DNA of 64,000 nt, taken from NCBI RefSeq assembly GCF_013137895.1, contig NZ_CP053538.1, forward strand, positions 2,107,501 to 2,171,500, read 5' to 3'. Source of the stretch: Hymenobacter taeanensis (GTDB lineage: Bacteria > Bacteroidota > Bacteroidia > Cytophagales > Hymenobacteraceae). A model generated the notes under the pieces. That model ran no database searches. It was not told where the DNA came from and was given only the letters and a program-made list of their open reading frames with translations. Shown one piece after another: positions 8,061-16,738 of the stretch (its first letter is position 1; each line of letters opens with the position of its first letter). Position numbers and translations under genes: made by a program.

Positions 8061-8480
8061 ATGAAAAAAGATATTTCATTTGATCCGGTAGAGGGTGTCT
8101 CTGTTGCCATTGTGCCAGACGCCGCCGCTGCCACGCAAGAAGGGCAACCAGGTTGGCTGGTGTACCTGCTCAACCACAATGAGTACCCAATCAGCAATGT
8201 CATCGTCAGCTCCAACGGCTACGGCCTAGACCCCGCCGATGGCAGCCCCATCCGTACCTCTACCTTGCGGCACGTGCTGCTTGAAGTGGAGCCGCACACG
8301 GCCGTACCCATTGAGCCCATTGACCCCGCATTGTTTCACTTAAATAATCAGTACTGGGTGAGCTATTACCGCGACAAAAATATCTTCGACAAAAAATTCA
8401 TTTTTGTGCCTGATTCTATCGTGGCCGATAACCTAATTCATATAGCACTGCTCAACCGATCTGGAGTGTTGCATAGCTAG
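8061..8480 (+). CDS. conserved-looking protein of unknown function between lipB and the WecA-type gene
   Basis: 139 residues, soluble, with no signal peptide or membrane segment. The middle looks like a beta-sandwich: GWLVYLLNHNEYPISNVIVSSNGYG then TLRHVLLEVEPHTAVPIEP, followed by NNQYWVSYYRDKNIFDKKFIF. I do not recognise a named domain. The start nine bases after the lipB stop implies co-transcription with lipB. The strand pattern would suit a binding module, but that is inference from secondary structure only. Confidence 0.75.
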   Translation: MKKDISFDPVEGVSVAIVPDAAAATQEGQPGWLVYLLNHNEYPISNVIVSSNGYGLDPADGSPIRTSTLRHVLLEVEPHTAVPIEPIDPALFHLNNQYWVSYYRDKNIFDKKFIFVPDSIVADNLIHIALLNRSGVLHS

Positions 8481-8548
8481 GCCTATATTTTCATTGCTTC
8501 AGTCAGAAAGTTCTGGCTAAGCGTAGTCTCTGTTTGAGTCGAACCACC

Positions 8549-9616
8549 ATGAGTCACCTTGGAATTCAGTTGGGCCTGTCCTCTCTTTGGGCATTTCTGG
8601 TATCGATGTTTGCGGTGCCGTCCATTATTTACATCGCCCACCTGAAAAATATGCTCGATACGCCTAACGTGCGTACCGTCCATGAATCCCTGACTCCTCG
8701 CCTTGGTGGGGTTGCAGTGTTTGCCGGCTTCATGTCGGCTCTTACCATCTTCGCCGATCTATCACACGGGATTCAACAGCTGCTGGCTGGCTGCATTGTG
8801 CTGTTTTTTGTGGGGCTTAAGGATGATCTGGTGACCATTTCCGTCGCGAAGAAATTCGTAGGCCAACTGCTTGCTACCGGCATCGTCATGATTATGGCCG
8901 ATGTGCGCATCACGAGTTTCCAGGGCATTCTCGGAATACAGGAGTTGCCAGTTGGCATCAGCTACGCCTTTACTTTCCTGGTTATCGTGGGGATTACCAA
9001 CGCCATCAATCTCATTGATGGCCTCGATGGTTTGGCGGGTACTATTGTACTTATAATTGTGAGCACCTTCGGGTATTACTTCTATGAGTACGGCGGTCCT
9101 AACTTTCAGAACTACGTATTCGTCTCGGTTTGTGTGATAGGAGGAATGCTCGGCTTTCTGCGGTACAACTTCCACAAGGCCAGTATTTTCATGGGCGACA
9201 CGGGCTCTCTACTGTGTGGCTTCATTGTTTCCATCCTGACCATTCAATTTATCGAGATGGGGCTGAAGGTGGGGCAACCGTTTGCTTCTGCTGCACCCTC
9301 TGTGGCCGTTGGTATTCTGTTCGTGCCTCTTTTTGATACGTTGCGCGTGTTTATCGTACGTATGATGGCGGGCCGCTCGCCTTTTTCTCCTGACAAAAAC
9401 CACGTGCATCATCGCATCCTGGCTATGGGCTTCCAGCAAATCAGCACAGTTATGCTGTTAGGAGCGCTTAACTTGGTGGTGATTCTGTTTGTCATCAATT
9501 TCGCCTACCTCGGCAACACAATGCTTATTGTTGGGCTGGTTGTGTTTTCTGTGTTGCTCAGCTTTCTGCTGGGGGTATACCAGAGCCGCAGTGCCCAGCA
9601 ACGAGTGGCTTCCTAG
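8549..9616 (+). CDS. MraY/WecA/TagO-family undecaprenyl-phosphate sugar-1-phosphate transferase
   Basis: About 355 residues from the ATG at 8549 (an in-frame TTG at 8534 is less likely). This polytopic inner-membrane enzyme family transfers a sugar-1-phosphate, usually GlcNAc-1-P, from UDP-sugar to undecaprenyl phosphate, starting O-antigen or other surface glycan synthesis. Visible signatures are TPRLGGVAVF, GLKDDL, NAINLIDGLDGLAG, FMGDTGSLLCG and the C-terminal HVHHRIL loop; the aspartates in KDD and DGLDG are the expected catalytic and Mg-binding residues. About ten membrane helices alternate with these loops. The HHR-type loop fits the WecA/TagO branch rather than MraY; the exact sugar cannot be read from sequence. 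Confidence 0.9.
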   Translation: MSHLGIQLGLSSLWAFLVSMFAVPSIIYIAHLKNMLDTPNVRTVHESLTPRLGGVAVFAGFMSALTIFADLSHGIQQLLAGCIVLFFVGLKDDLVTISVAKKFVGQLLATGIVMIMADVRITSFQGILGIQELPVGISYAFTFLVIVGITNAINLIDGLDGLAGTIVLIIVSTFGYYFYEYGGPNFQNYVFVSVCVIGGMLGFLRYNFHKASIFMGDTGSLLCGFIVSILTIQFIEMGLKVGQPFASAAPSVAVGILFVPLFDTLRVFIVRMMAGRSPFSPDKNHVHHRILAMGFQQISTVMLLGALNLVVILFVINFAYLGNTMLIVGLVVFSVLLSFLLGVYQSRSAQQRVAS

Positions 9617-9633
9617 GCCACTTTTACCGTATT

Positions 9634-10818
9634 ATGGTTGTGCGTTCCACCGGTGTATATGCTCTGCTGCTACTGCTTGGGTTGCTTTTAGGCACCGTCC
9701 GGCTGACTTCAGCGGCAGAATATCGGGCGCTACCAGTGGCTCCGCGCGCAGGCCTCACCTCCGACTGGCTTATTCATGATGCGGAAGGGAACCGGCTGGT
9801 TTTGTACCTCCCCGATTACCATTCCCCAGCCCATGCTTATTACCAATGGCTTACTATCAGGCCTGGCAAGCCATTCCCTATTAGCTTCACTGCTCGTCAG
9901 GGCCTAAGCCTGTTTATCGATAATCGGCTGGTGTTTACCGCGCGCACACCTGCCTCTTATACCGTCGATCTAACCCAGCTACTTCCGGCAGGCTCCACGG
10001 CCGGTTCTCACTTGCTATGCGTTTGGCAGGAAGATGCCGTTCCCAATCTCGCTTCGTTTGCTAACGTAGCCGCCACTCCCGTTGCTCCCAAGGGTAAGAC
10101 TTCGGGAGCTGCTCTTGTAGCTCAGCCCCGGCCCCGTGGTCACCAGGGCCAAACGGTATTCCTGTGCTTCCTCTTGGTAATCGGACTGGCCTACGGTAGC
10201 ATTCGGGCCACATATCAACCGGGTTTCGCGCGTATTTATCAGGTAGAAGGGCTCTGGGGAAAAGCATCCGTTGAGCAGGACTTCTTAACCAAGCCCACTA
10301 TAACCTGGCTTAATCTGGGTCTGGTGCTACTCTTTTCCTTATCCTTTGCCCTGCTTCTGGTAGCCATTCATACCAATATTCAGAGCATCGTTATTCTACG
10401 ACGGTTATTTGACGTGCCCGAATCGGCAATTGTGTTGAGGGTGCTGCTGTATACTGCTCTAGTGGCGGGGTTTGTGATAGGCAAATACCTATTTCTGGAG
10501 CTTATGGGGTATATTTTTGACGTGACAGACCTGGTAATGGTACAATACCGAGAGTTTGTACGCACTATTTTGTTTATGGGGCTGTTTCTACCCTTAGTGA
10601 TGTTCCTGTATCTCGGGCTCAACCAGCGGCTACCAGAAACGGTCTTGTGGGTTTCCAACGGGGTGGTTTCCTTGCTGTTGGTAGGCACCGTACTACGGGT
10701 TGCCCGTACTCTGCATAGGAAGGCGTCGCTGCTAAATCTTCATTTGTTTTCGTACCTTTGCGCCACAGAAGTGATACCCTTGGTCATTCTGTTAAAGCTG
10801 ATTGTTTTTACCTACTGA
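9634..10818 (+). CDS. DUF4271 domain membrane protein
   Basis: 394 residues. An N-terminal signal peptide (YALLLLLGLLLGTVRL) is followed by a periplasmic region of about 170 residues rich in beta strands, then six or so membrane helices from residue ~170 (VFLCFLLVIGLAYGSI, WLNLGLVLLFSLSFALLL, through to VIPLVILLKLIVF). The helical part, with IGKYLFLELMGYIF and the position immediately before hemD, matches the DUF4271 family of Bacteroidota. No activity is known. It starts 17 bp after the WecA-type gene and precedes hemD, so the block is probably transcribed together. Confidence 0.8.
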   Translation: MVVRSTGVYALLLLLGLLLGTVRLTSAAEYRALPVAPRAGLTSDWLIHDAEGNRLVLYLPDYHSPAHAYYQWLTIRPGKPFPISFTARQGLSLFIDNRLVFTARTPASYTVDLTQLLPAGSTAGSHLLCVWQEDAVPNLASFANVAATPVAPKGKTSGAALVAQPRPRGHQGQTVFLCFLLVIGLAYGSIRATYQPGFARIYQVEGLWGKASVEQDFLTKPTITWLNLGLVLLFSLSFALLLVAIHTNIQSIVILRRLFDVPESAIVLRVLLYTALVAGFVIGKYLFLELMGYIFDVTDLVMVQYREFVRTILFMGLFLPLVMFLYLGLNQRLPETVLWVSNGVVSLLLVGTVLRVARTLHRKASLLNLHLFSYLCATEVIPLVILLKLIVFTY

Positions 10819-10896
10819 ACAACACATTACTGTCGGCTGTGCCGCATAGTAATGGCCGCAAAGCCGACTTATCGCCCTAGACTTACTTTTTTACTT

Positions 10897-11727
10897 ATGG
10901 CCGAAAGCAACGACAAACCGGGGACGGGCCGTCATGCCAAGCGTATCTCCAGCATTCTTGTCACCCAGCCCAAGCCCACGAACGACGTTTCTCCCTACTT
11001 TGCTATTGCCGATAAGTATGGCATCAAGGTAGATTTTCGTGAGTTTATTGAGGTGCAGCCGGTCTCCTACAAGGACTTCCGCAAAGAAAAGGTCAACATT
11101 CTTGAGCATACGGCTATCATTTTCACGAGCCGTAATGCCGTAGACCATTTCTTCCGCACTTGCCAGGAAGCCAAGATTGAGATGCCAGCGGAGATGAAGT
11201 ATTTCTGCATCTCTGAGCAAACGGCTAATTACTTGCAGAAGTATATTGTGCTACGCAAGCGCAAGCTATTTGTAGGCCAGCGGACGGCCGCTGATCTGTT
11301 CGAGGTCATCAAGAAGCATAAGAACGAGAAGTTCCTGTATCCCTGCTCCGACATTCGCAAGGATGATATCCCGGAGTTTATGCGGGCAAATGGCTTCAAG
11401 TTTACGGAGGCTGTTATTTATCGTACCGTTGCCAGCGACCTGTCTGACTTGTCAGATGTGAAGTACGACTGCATTGCTTTCTTCAGTCCCTCAGGTATTA
11501 GCTCGCTCTTCATCAATTTCCCTGATTTCGAGCAAAATGGTACCCGTATTGCCGCATTCGGCCCTACTACGGCTAAAGCAGTCATTGACGCAGGGTTAGA
11601 GCTTGATATTGAGGCTCCCCAACCCAATGCACCCTCCATGACCGGCGCTATTGAGGCCTACATACGGCTGCATCATGGGGCCGATAGTAACAAGGAAAAA
11701 AGCAAGAACGGCAAGCAAAGCGCCTGA
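10897..11727 (+). CDS. hemD: uroporphyrinogen-III synthase
   Basis: About 276 residues from the ATG at 10897 (MAESNDKPGTGRHAKRISSI); the in-frame ATG at 10852 adds a non-conserved leader. The Bacteroidota HemD form is recognised by ISSILVTQPKP, EHTAIIFTSRNAVDHFF, KFLYPCSDIRKDDIPEFM and YDCIAFFSPSGISSLF, with AAFGPTTAKAVIDAGL near the end. The enzyme cyclises hydroxymethylbilane with inversion of ring D in haem synthesis. Sequence conservation in this family is low, but the order of motifs and the location after a DUF4271 gene both fit. The Lys-rich tail (KEKSKNGK) is not conserved. Confidence 0.88.
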   Translation: MAESNDKPGTGRHAKRISSILVTQPKPTNDVSPYFAIADKYGIKVDFREFIEVQPVSYKDFRKEKVNILEHTAIIFTSRNAVDHFFRTCQEAKIEMPAEMKYFCISEQTANYLQKYIVLRKRKLFVGQRTAADLFEVIKKHKNEKFLYPCSDIRKDDIPEFMRANGFKFTEAVIYRTVASDLSDLSDVKYDCIAFFSPSGISSLFINFPDFEQNGTRIAAFGPTTAKAVIDAGLELDIEAPQPNAPSMTGAIEAYIRLHHGADSNKEKSKNGKQSA

Positions 11728-11782
11728 TTCTGAGAGCGGGAGAACTACCTTGGTGGTTTTCCCGTTTCATCTTTATCCAGGA

Positions 11783-11812
11783 TTGGTTACAGAGGTTTTT
11801 TGTATACATTTG
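11783..11812 (+). promoter_or_regulatory. Bacteroidota-type promoter for the porP/sprF-type gene
   Basis: TTG at 11783-11785, exactly 19 bases, then TACATTTG at 11805-11812. The predicted transcription start is near 11819, about 47 bp before the ATG at 11866. Confidence 0.65.
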
Positions 11813-11865
11813 GAAGCTCCCGACTTCCTGATTCCTGTGTAACTTACGCGAAGTCAGCCGCTTCT

Positions 11866-12858
11866 ATGAAGAAGATTTTACTTCCTGCTTTCTTATTATT
11901 ATCTGCAGCAAGCACTGCAGTTGCCCAACAACAGCCCCAGTTCAGCCATTATGGCTTTAACGGTATGTATCTTAATCCGGCGTATGCCGGAATAAAAGGG
12001 CAGGGAGAAATCACAGCTATTGGTCGGTCACAATATTATGGCTACGATGCCACCTTCGATAGTGGCGGTACTCTCCAGACTGCTTCACTAACTGCTTCGT
12101 TGCCTGTCGCTGCTATTGGGGGCGGCTTAGGCATTGGTATCTACCGCGACAAAGTAGCTCAGCTGTCCACTACCAATGCGCAGCTCTCATACTCCAAACA
12201 CATAAAAGTTGGAGAAGGCCGGTTGGGAATAGGTGTGCAGGCTATATTTAATAATATATACCAAGGCACTTACAGGTTTATAGACGAGGGAGACGTTAAA
12301 ATCCCGCGTGAAGGCTCTGATCAGAAGTTTGATGCTGGTGTGGGAGCCTGGTATGAATCAGATAAGCTGTATGCAGGTTTGAGCTTTAATAATCTCTTCC
12401 GCTCCGGCTATAAGTTCAACAGTGAAGTAGTGGGAGGCAAGACGGCAGAGTACATCAATGAAAATCATGCGTATCTTACTGCTGGTTACAATATTGAAGC
12501 CTCGTCTTCCGTTGTTGTAACACCCACTTTGTTGGTGAAAATGGTGCTGCCAGGTAAGTTTGGGGACAACAGCAAGTTCGCGTTTAAGAACAACTCGTAT
12601 GAGGTTGGCGCTCGTGCCACTTTTAATGAGCGTTTCTGGGGTGGGATAGGGTATCGGTACGATGAATCGTTCACCGGGATGGCTGGCCTAAGTTTTGCTA
12701 AGGATAATGCAATGCGTGTGGGACTGGCCTACGACTTAGTTGCATTTAACTCAGATGCGCGTGCTCTGAGCTCCTTTGAGATTTTGCTGTCTTACCGCTT
12801 GCCCAAACCAGGGCTGTTGGTTCGCCCGGCAATTCGTACCCCACGCTACAGCTTTTAA
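11866..12858 (+). CDS. PorP/SprF family type IX secretion outer-membrane protein
   Basis: About 330 residues from the ATG at 11866, beginning with a signal peptide (MKKILLPAFLLLSAASTAVAQ). The mature start QFSHYGFNGMYLNPAYAG is diagnostic of the PorP/SprF family, whose members are outer-membrane barrels that help secrete or anchor type IX substrates. Alternating strands continue to the end (for example GIGYRYDESFTGMAGLSF and FEILLSYRLP, closing with an aromatic residue F). It has its own promoter and precedes gldK by 239 bp on the same strand, a linkage common in gliding Bacteroidota. I cannot tell which secreted partner it serves. Confidence 0.9.
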   Translation: MKKILLPAFLLLSAASTAVAQQQPQFSHYGFNGMYLNPAYAGIKGQGEITAIGRSQYYGYDATFDSGGTLQTASLTASLPVAAIGGGLGIGIYRDKVAQLSTTNAQLSYSKHIKVGEGRLGIGVQAIFNNIYQGTYRFIDEGDVKIPREGSDQKFDAGVGAWYESDKLYAGLSFNNLFRSGYKFNSEVVGGKTAEYINENHAYLTAGYNIEASSSVVVTPTLLVKMVLPGKFGDNSKFAFKNNSYEVGARATFNERFWGGIGYRYDESFTGMAGLSFAKDNAMRVGLAYDLVAFNSDARALSSFEILLSYRLPKPGLLVRPAIRTPRYSF

Positions 12859-13031
12859 TTTAAAAGGCTAAAACAGGGCTACGGGGCGCCCTGAGTATGT
12901 GTTATCTATGAATTTTGGCTTCTCTGTACTAACTCCTTGCCTTCCATCGTTTAATCGCCGCTTGCTTCGGTTTTAAAACATTCGGAATGCATTGAGCAAA
13001 AGGCTTGCGTACGAACGTACAAATAGCTAGA

Positions 13032-13060
13032 TTTGCCGGCTCACAAAATTGTAATCTTTG
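13032..13060 (+). promoter_or_regulatory. possible promoter for gldKLMN
   Basis: TTTG at 13032-13035 and TAATCTTTG at 13052-13060 resemble the two Bacteroidota promoter elements, with one extra base inside the second box and a spacing slightly short of 19. The gldK ATG lies 38 bp downstream. Confidence 0.4.
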
Positions 13061-13097
13061 GGTATCGCCGCCTGAAAAGTCTTTTTCTCTTCCTCAC

Positions 13098-14117
13098 ATG
13101 AACAAGTTTCTCATTTTGCCTCTCGTTGCGTTCTCGACGCTCTTGCTGGGAGGCTGTGGTTTTGGCAAAGGACCGCAAGGCGACCTAGTCGGAGCTGAGG
13201 ACCGCCCGGAGTTCAATCCACAGGAGGTTCCTTACGGTATGGTTCCATGCCCAGGCGGCACGTTCCACATGGGACAGACCGACCAGGACATTTCGGCCTC
13301 CATGGTCAACATGAATAAGCAGGTAACGATTGCCGGCTTTTACATGGACGAGACCGAAATCACTAACAATGAATATCGTCAGTTTATGAACGCTATTCGC
13401 CAGGACTCGATTGATGTGCTGGGTGAAGAGTACGTGATGACTGAACTCTATCCAGATACCACTGTATGGGTGCGCGACTTCACCTATCACATGGGTGACC
13501 CGCTGATGGAGTACTACTACACTCACCCTGCCTTCGATGACTACCCAGTAGTAGGTGTTGATTGGTTTGCTGCCAAGTACTTCTGCAACTGGCGCACCAA
13601 GCACAAAAACGCCGCCAACGAAGAAGCTGGCCTAGCGCCCACGCCTAACTTCCGTCTACCCTCTGAGGCTGAATGGGAGTACGCTGCCCGTGGTGGCCGT
13701 GACCTCGCTACTTACCCATGGGGTGGTCCTTACCTGCGCAACTCGAAGGGTTGCATGCTGGCTAACTTCAAGCCAGGCCGTGGCGACTATGCTTCCGATG
13801 GTTATGCTTACACCTCTCCAGTAGGAGCCTTCTTCCCCAATGACTTCGGCCTGTACGACATGTCGGGCAACGTGGCCGAGTGGTGCGATGATGCTTACAT
13901 GGAGGCCTCAGTACCCGTGGTATGGGATATGAACCCCACTAACCCTGACGATAACGAGCCTCGCAAAGTGGTCCGTGGTGGTTCGTGGAAAGACATTGCT
14001 TACTTCTTGGAGACGGGTACCCGCAACTTCGAATACCAGGATTCGGCCCGTTCCTACATCGGTTTCCGCACTGCCATGATTCAGATTGGCATGGGCTCCA
14101 ATGGCAGCTTGAACTAG
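13098..14117 (+). CDS. gldK: gliding motility/T9SS lipoprotein GldK
   Basis: About 339 residues from the ATG at 13098 (MNKFLILPLVAF). A lipoprotein signal ends at lipobox LLGGC (Cys ~20). The body is a formylglycine-generating-enzyme-like sulfatase-modifying domain: PCPGGTFHMGQTDQD, FYMDETEITNNEYRQF, YPVVGVDWFAAKYFCNW, FRLPSEAEWEYAARGG, GLYDMSGNVAEWCDDAY and KVVRGGSWKD. In the T9SS, GldK (PorK) forms the large periplasmic ring with GldN under the outer membrane; it is structural, not an FGE enzyme. An upstream in-frame start at 13005 would bury the signal peptide, so the internal start is preferred. First gene of gldK-gldL-gldM-gldN. Confidence 0.95.
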   Translation: MNKFLILPLVAFSTLLLGGCGFGKGPQGDLVGAEDRPEFNPQEVPYGMVPCPGGTFHMGQTDQDISASMVNMNKQVTIAGFYMDETEITNNEYRQFMNAIRQDSIDVLGEEYVMTELYPDTTVWVRDFTYHMGDPLMEYYYTHPAFDDYPVVGVDWFAAKYFCNWRTKHKNAANEEAGLAPTPNFRLPSEAEWEYAARGGRDLATYPWGGPYLRNSKGCMLANFKPGRGDYASDGYAYTSPVGAFFPNDFGLYDMSGNVAEWCDDAYMEASVPVVWDMNPTNPDDNEPRKVVRGGSWKDIAYFLETGTRNFEYQDSARSYIGFRTAMIQIGMGSNGSLN

Positions 14118-14245
14118 GCGCCACGAGTTAGCCCTAAGCGTTAAAACTGCATTACGCATTCCTCTGAACTCCCTACGTACACCTTCTGCATCTTTCTTCT
14201 TAGCTCATCAACTCACCAACTTCTCTTTTTTAATTTCTTACTAAC

Positions 14246-15052
14246 ATGGCAGCAAAAGGCGGTAACTTCATGTATGACGTGGTTATGCCCAAGGTGTATG
14301 GCATCGGGGCCGCAGTCGTAATCATCGGAGCATTGTTTAAAATTCTGCACTGGAAAGGTGCTGACGTTATGCTGATGGTGGGACTGGGTACTGAAGCCCT
14401 GATCTTCTTCCTAAGCGCATTCCAGCCAAATGCCAAAGAAGTTGATTGGTCACTGGTATATCCCGAACTGAGCGAAGGTTACGACCCTTCTACTAACAGC
14501 AACAAGTTCGTTGAGCAAGGCACTGGCACGGGCCTGACCCGTAAGCTGGATGATATGCTGAAAGATGCTAACGTAACTCCTGAGGCTATCAACTCGCTGG
14601 GCCAAGGCTTGAACCGCCTGAGCACTACCACTCAGCAGCTGTCGCAGCTTGGTGATGCCACCAGCGCTACTGACGAGTACACGACGAAGGTTCGCTCAGC
14701 GGCTCAGTCGTTGGAGCGTATTAATGAAGCTTACGGCAAAACAGCTCAGGCAATGACTGCCATGGCTGACGCTACCAGCTATGCTAAAGAGTACCACCTG
14801 CAGGTGCAGAACGTAACCAAGAATCTGGGCGCTCTGAATGCAGTGTACGAAATGGAGCTACAGGATGCTAACACGCACCTCAAGTCCATGAACAAGTTCT
14901 ACGGCACTTTGTCGCAGGCTATGGAAAACCTGACTGAAGCCGGTAAAGAAACTGAGCAGTTCAAGCAGGAAGTTACTAGCCTGACTACTAACCTCAGCTC
15001 GCTCAACCGTGTGTACGGTAACATGCTGAACGCCATGCGCGCTACCAGCTAA
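14246..15052 (+). CDS. gldL: T9SS inner-membrane motor protein GldL
   Basis: 268 residues. Two N-terminal membrane helices carry VYGIGAAVVIIGALFKILHW and ADVMLMVGLGTEALIFFLSA. The buried charged residues in them (Lys32 and Glu50 here) are of the kind thought to conduct protons in the GldLM motor that powers T9SS and gliding. The cytoplasmic rest is a long helical region with repeated Gln/Ser/Leu patterns (LNRLSTTTQQLSQLGDATSA, AQSLERINEAYGKTAQAM). It follows gldK by 128 bp and precedes gldM by 59 bp. Length and layout are usual for GldL. Confidence 0.95.
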   Translation: MAAKGGNFMYDVVMPKVYGIGAAVVIIGALFKILHWKGADVMLMVGLGTEALIFFLSAFQPNAKEVDWSLVYPELSEGYDPSTNSNKFVEQGTGTGLTRKLDDMLKDANVTPEAINSLGQGLNRLSTTTQQLSQLGDATSATDEYTTKVRSAAQSLERINEAYGKTAQAMTAMADATSYAKEYHLQVQNVTKNLGALNAVYEMELQDANTHLKSMNKFYGTLSQAMENLTEAGKETEQFKQEVTSLTTNLSSLNRVYGNMLNAMRATS

Positions 15053-15111
15053 GACTAGTCTTCCTTAGCAACTTCAGGTTTAGTTCACCCCATATAGATA
15101 GGTAAGACACG

Positions 15112-16692
15112 ATGGCGGGAGGTAAAGAGACTCCACGGCAGAAGATGATCGGGATGATGTACTTGGTACTCACCGCTCTTCTGGCCCTTCAAGTAAACTC
15201 AGCGATTCTGCTGAAGTTCAAGTTCCTTGACGAAAGCCTTGGTTCTATTAACAATAAAGTTTCGAATGCGAATGAGGGGGCGGTAAAGGGCATTCAGGCT
15301 CAGGTTGAAAAAAACCGCAATCAGCCTCGCGACCTCGCTGTTTTGAAACAGAGCCAGGAAATCCGGGATCGTACGAAACAAATGGTTTCGTATCTGGATG
15401 AGGTACGTAGCAAACTACTAACCGCTACGGAGAACAAGGGTAAAAACGAATTCAAGAATATGAGCGCCGAGGACAAGGTAGCCATCACCATGCTTGGTGG
15501 CACCCGTAACGGCGAAGCATATAAGATGAAAGAAGAGCTAAACAAATACTCTTCTTACATCAAGCAATTTGTTCCTAACGCTGGCCCACTGGCACTCGAT
15601 GCTCGTGAGGATGCAATGGTGACTGATCCTGAGCAGAAGAGCAAAAACTTTGCTGAGCTGAACTTCGAGAATACCCCCGTAGTAGCAGCACTAGCTGTTC
15701 TTTCTCAGAAAGAAGCTGAGGTACTGAAGTACGAGTCGGATGCTCTGGCTGCACAGGCTGCAAAAGTAGGTGGCAGTGTAATCGTATTCGATAAGATTGG
15801 TGCTTTCGCCAGCGCTGAATCAAACACCGTTGCTGCTGGTACGAAATACAAAGCAGAATTGTTTCTGACGGCTTCTGCTTCGGGCCTCAACCCAAGCATG
15901 ACTTTGAATGGTTCTCCTCTGCGTGTTGATCAAAACGGCCATGGTATTGTAGAATTCACTGCTCGCCCTGGTTCGTTCGATGCTAGCGGCAACGCCAAAG
16001 CCTCTTGGACGGGTACTATCCGCTTCAAGCAGAACGGACGCGATACCGTCTTCACCAAGAAAGTAGACTATACGGTTACTAAGCCAGTAATGCAGATTCA
16101 GTCGGCATCTGTGCAGGCTCTGTATTTCAAGTGCGGTAACAAGCTAAGCGTACAAGTACCTGCTCTCGGCGCTCAGTACGATCCTAGCTTCTCTGCTTCG
16201 GGTGCTAGCACCATCAAAGGTTCAGCTAAAGGCGAGGTTACATTGGTGCCTAACGCCAAACAGGTAACGTTAAACGTTAGCAGCGGTGGTAACCCCATCG
16301 GTTCGCAGACGTTCGAAGTTCGTCCTATTCCTAAGCCTGAGATTAAGTGCATCGTAGGTGGCCGTGAGGCCAACGAGAAGCAAGGTACTCCTATCACCGC
16401 AGTGCGCAACATGCAGCTGCGCGCAGTTGCTGATGCCGGCTTCTCTACCTTCTTGCCAGATGATGCTCGTTTCCGCGTTACGCGTTACGAAGTGACACTG
16501 GTGCGTGGTCGTCGCCCTGCACTTCCAACTATCCCTGTTAACGGTCCTAACGTTGACCTGAGCAGTGTAGTAAACTCGGCCCGCGAAGGTGACCGTCTGT
16601 ACATCGAGGTAAAAGAGGTACAGCGCATGAACTTCCAAGGCAATACGGAGCAAGTAAACGTTTCTAAGCAGTTCAATATTCCGCTGCTCTAA
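15112..16692 (+). CDS. gldM: T9SS motor/periplasmic rod protein GldM
   Basis: 526 residues. A single N-terminal helix (MIGMMYLVLTALLALQVNSA) passes through the inner membrane inside the GldL pentamer. The long periplasmic part starts with a helical domain (D1, to about residue 220) and continues with three beta-rich domains, ending QVNVSKQFNIPLL. The family start MAGGKETPRQKMIGMMYLVL is clear. GldM spans the periplasm and transmits proton-driven rotation to the GldKN ring. Normal length for the family. Confidence 0.96.
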   Translation: MAGGKETPRQKMIGMMYLVLTALLALQVNSAILLKFKFLDESLGSINNKVSNANEGAVKGIQAQVEKNRNQPRDLAVLKQSQEIRDRTKQMVSYLDEVRSKLLTATENKGKNEFKNMSAEDKVAITMLGGTRNGEAYKMKEELNKYSSYIKQFVPNAGPLALDAREDAMVTDPEQKSKNFAELNFENTPVVAALAVLSQKEAEVLKYESDALAAQAAKVGGSVIVFDKIGAFASAESNTVAAGTKYKAELFLTASASGLNPSMTLNGSPLRVDQNGHGIVEFTARPGSFDASGNAKASWTGTIRFKQNGRDTVFTKKVDYTVTKPVMQIQSASVQALYFKCGNKLSVQVPALGAQYDPSFSASGASTIKGSAKGEVTLVPNAKQVTLNVSSGGNPIGSQTFEVRPIPKPEIKCIVGGREANEKQGTPITAVRNMQLRAVADAGFSTFLPDDARFRVTRYEVTLVRGRRPALPTIPVNGPNVDLSSVVNSAREGDRLYIEVKEVQRMNFQGNTEQVNVSKQFNIPLL

Positions 16693-16738
16693 GCGTTATT
16701 GATCTGAACTAACCGCTACGTTTTTTGATTACCCTGGT

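Noticed and set aside
10753..10760. TACCTTTG box inside the DUF4271 gene as a hemD promoter
   Set aside because: It matches the -7 pattern, but no TTG lies 19 bases upstream and it sits in coding sequence 137 bp before hemD; a chance match is as likely.
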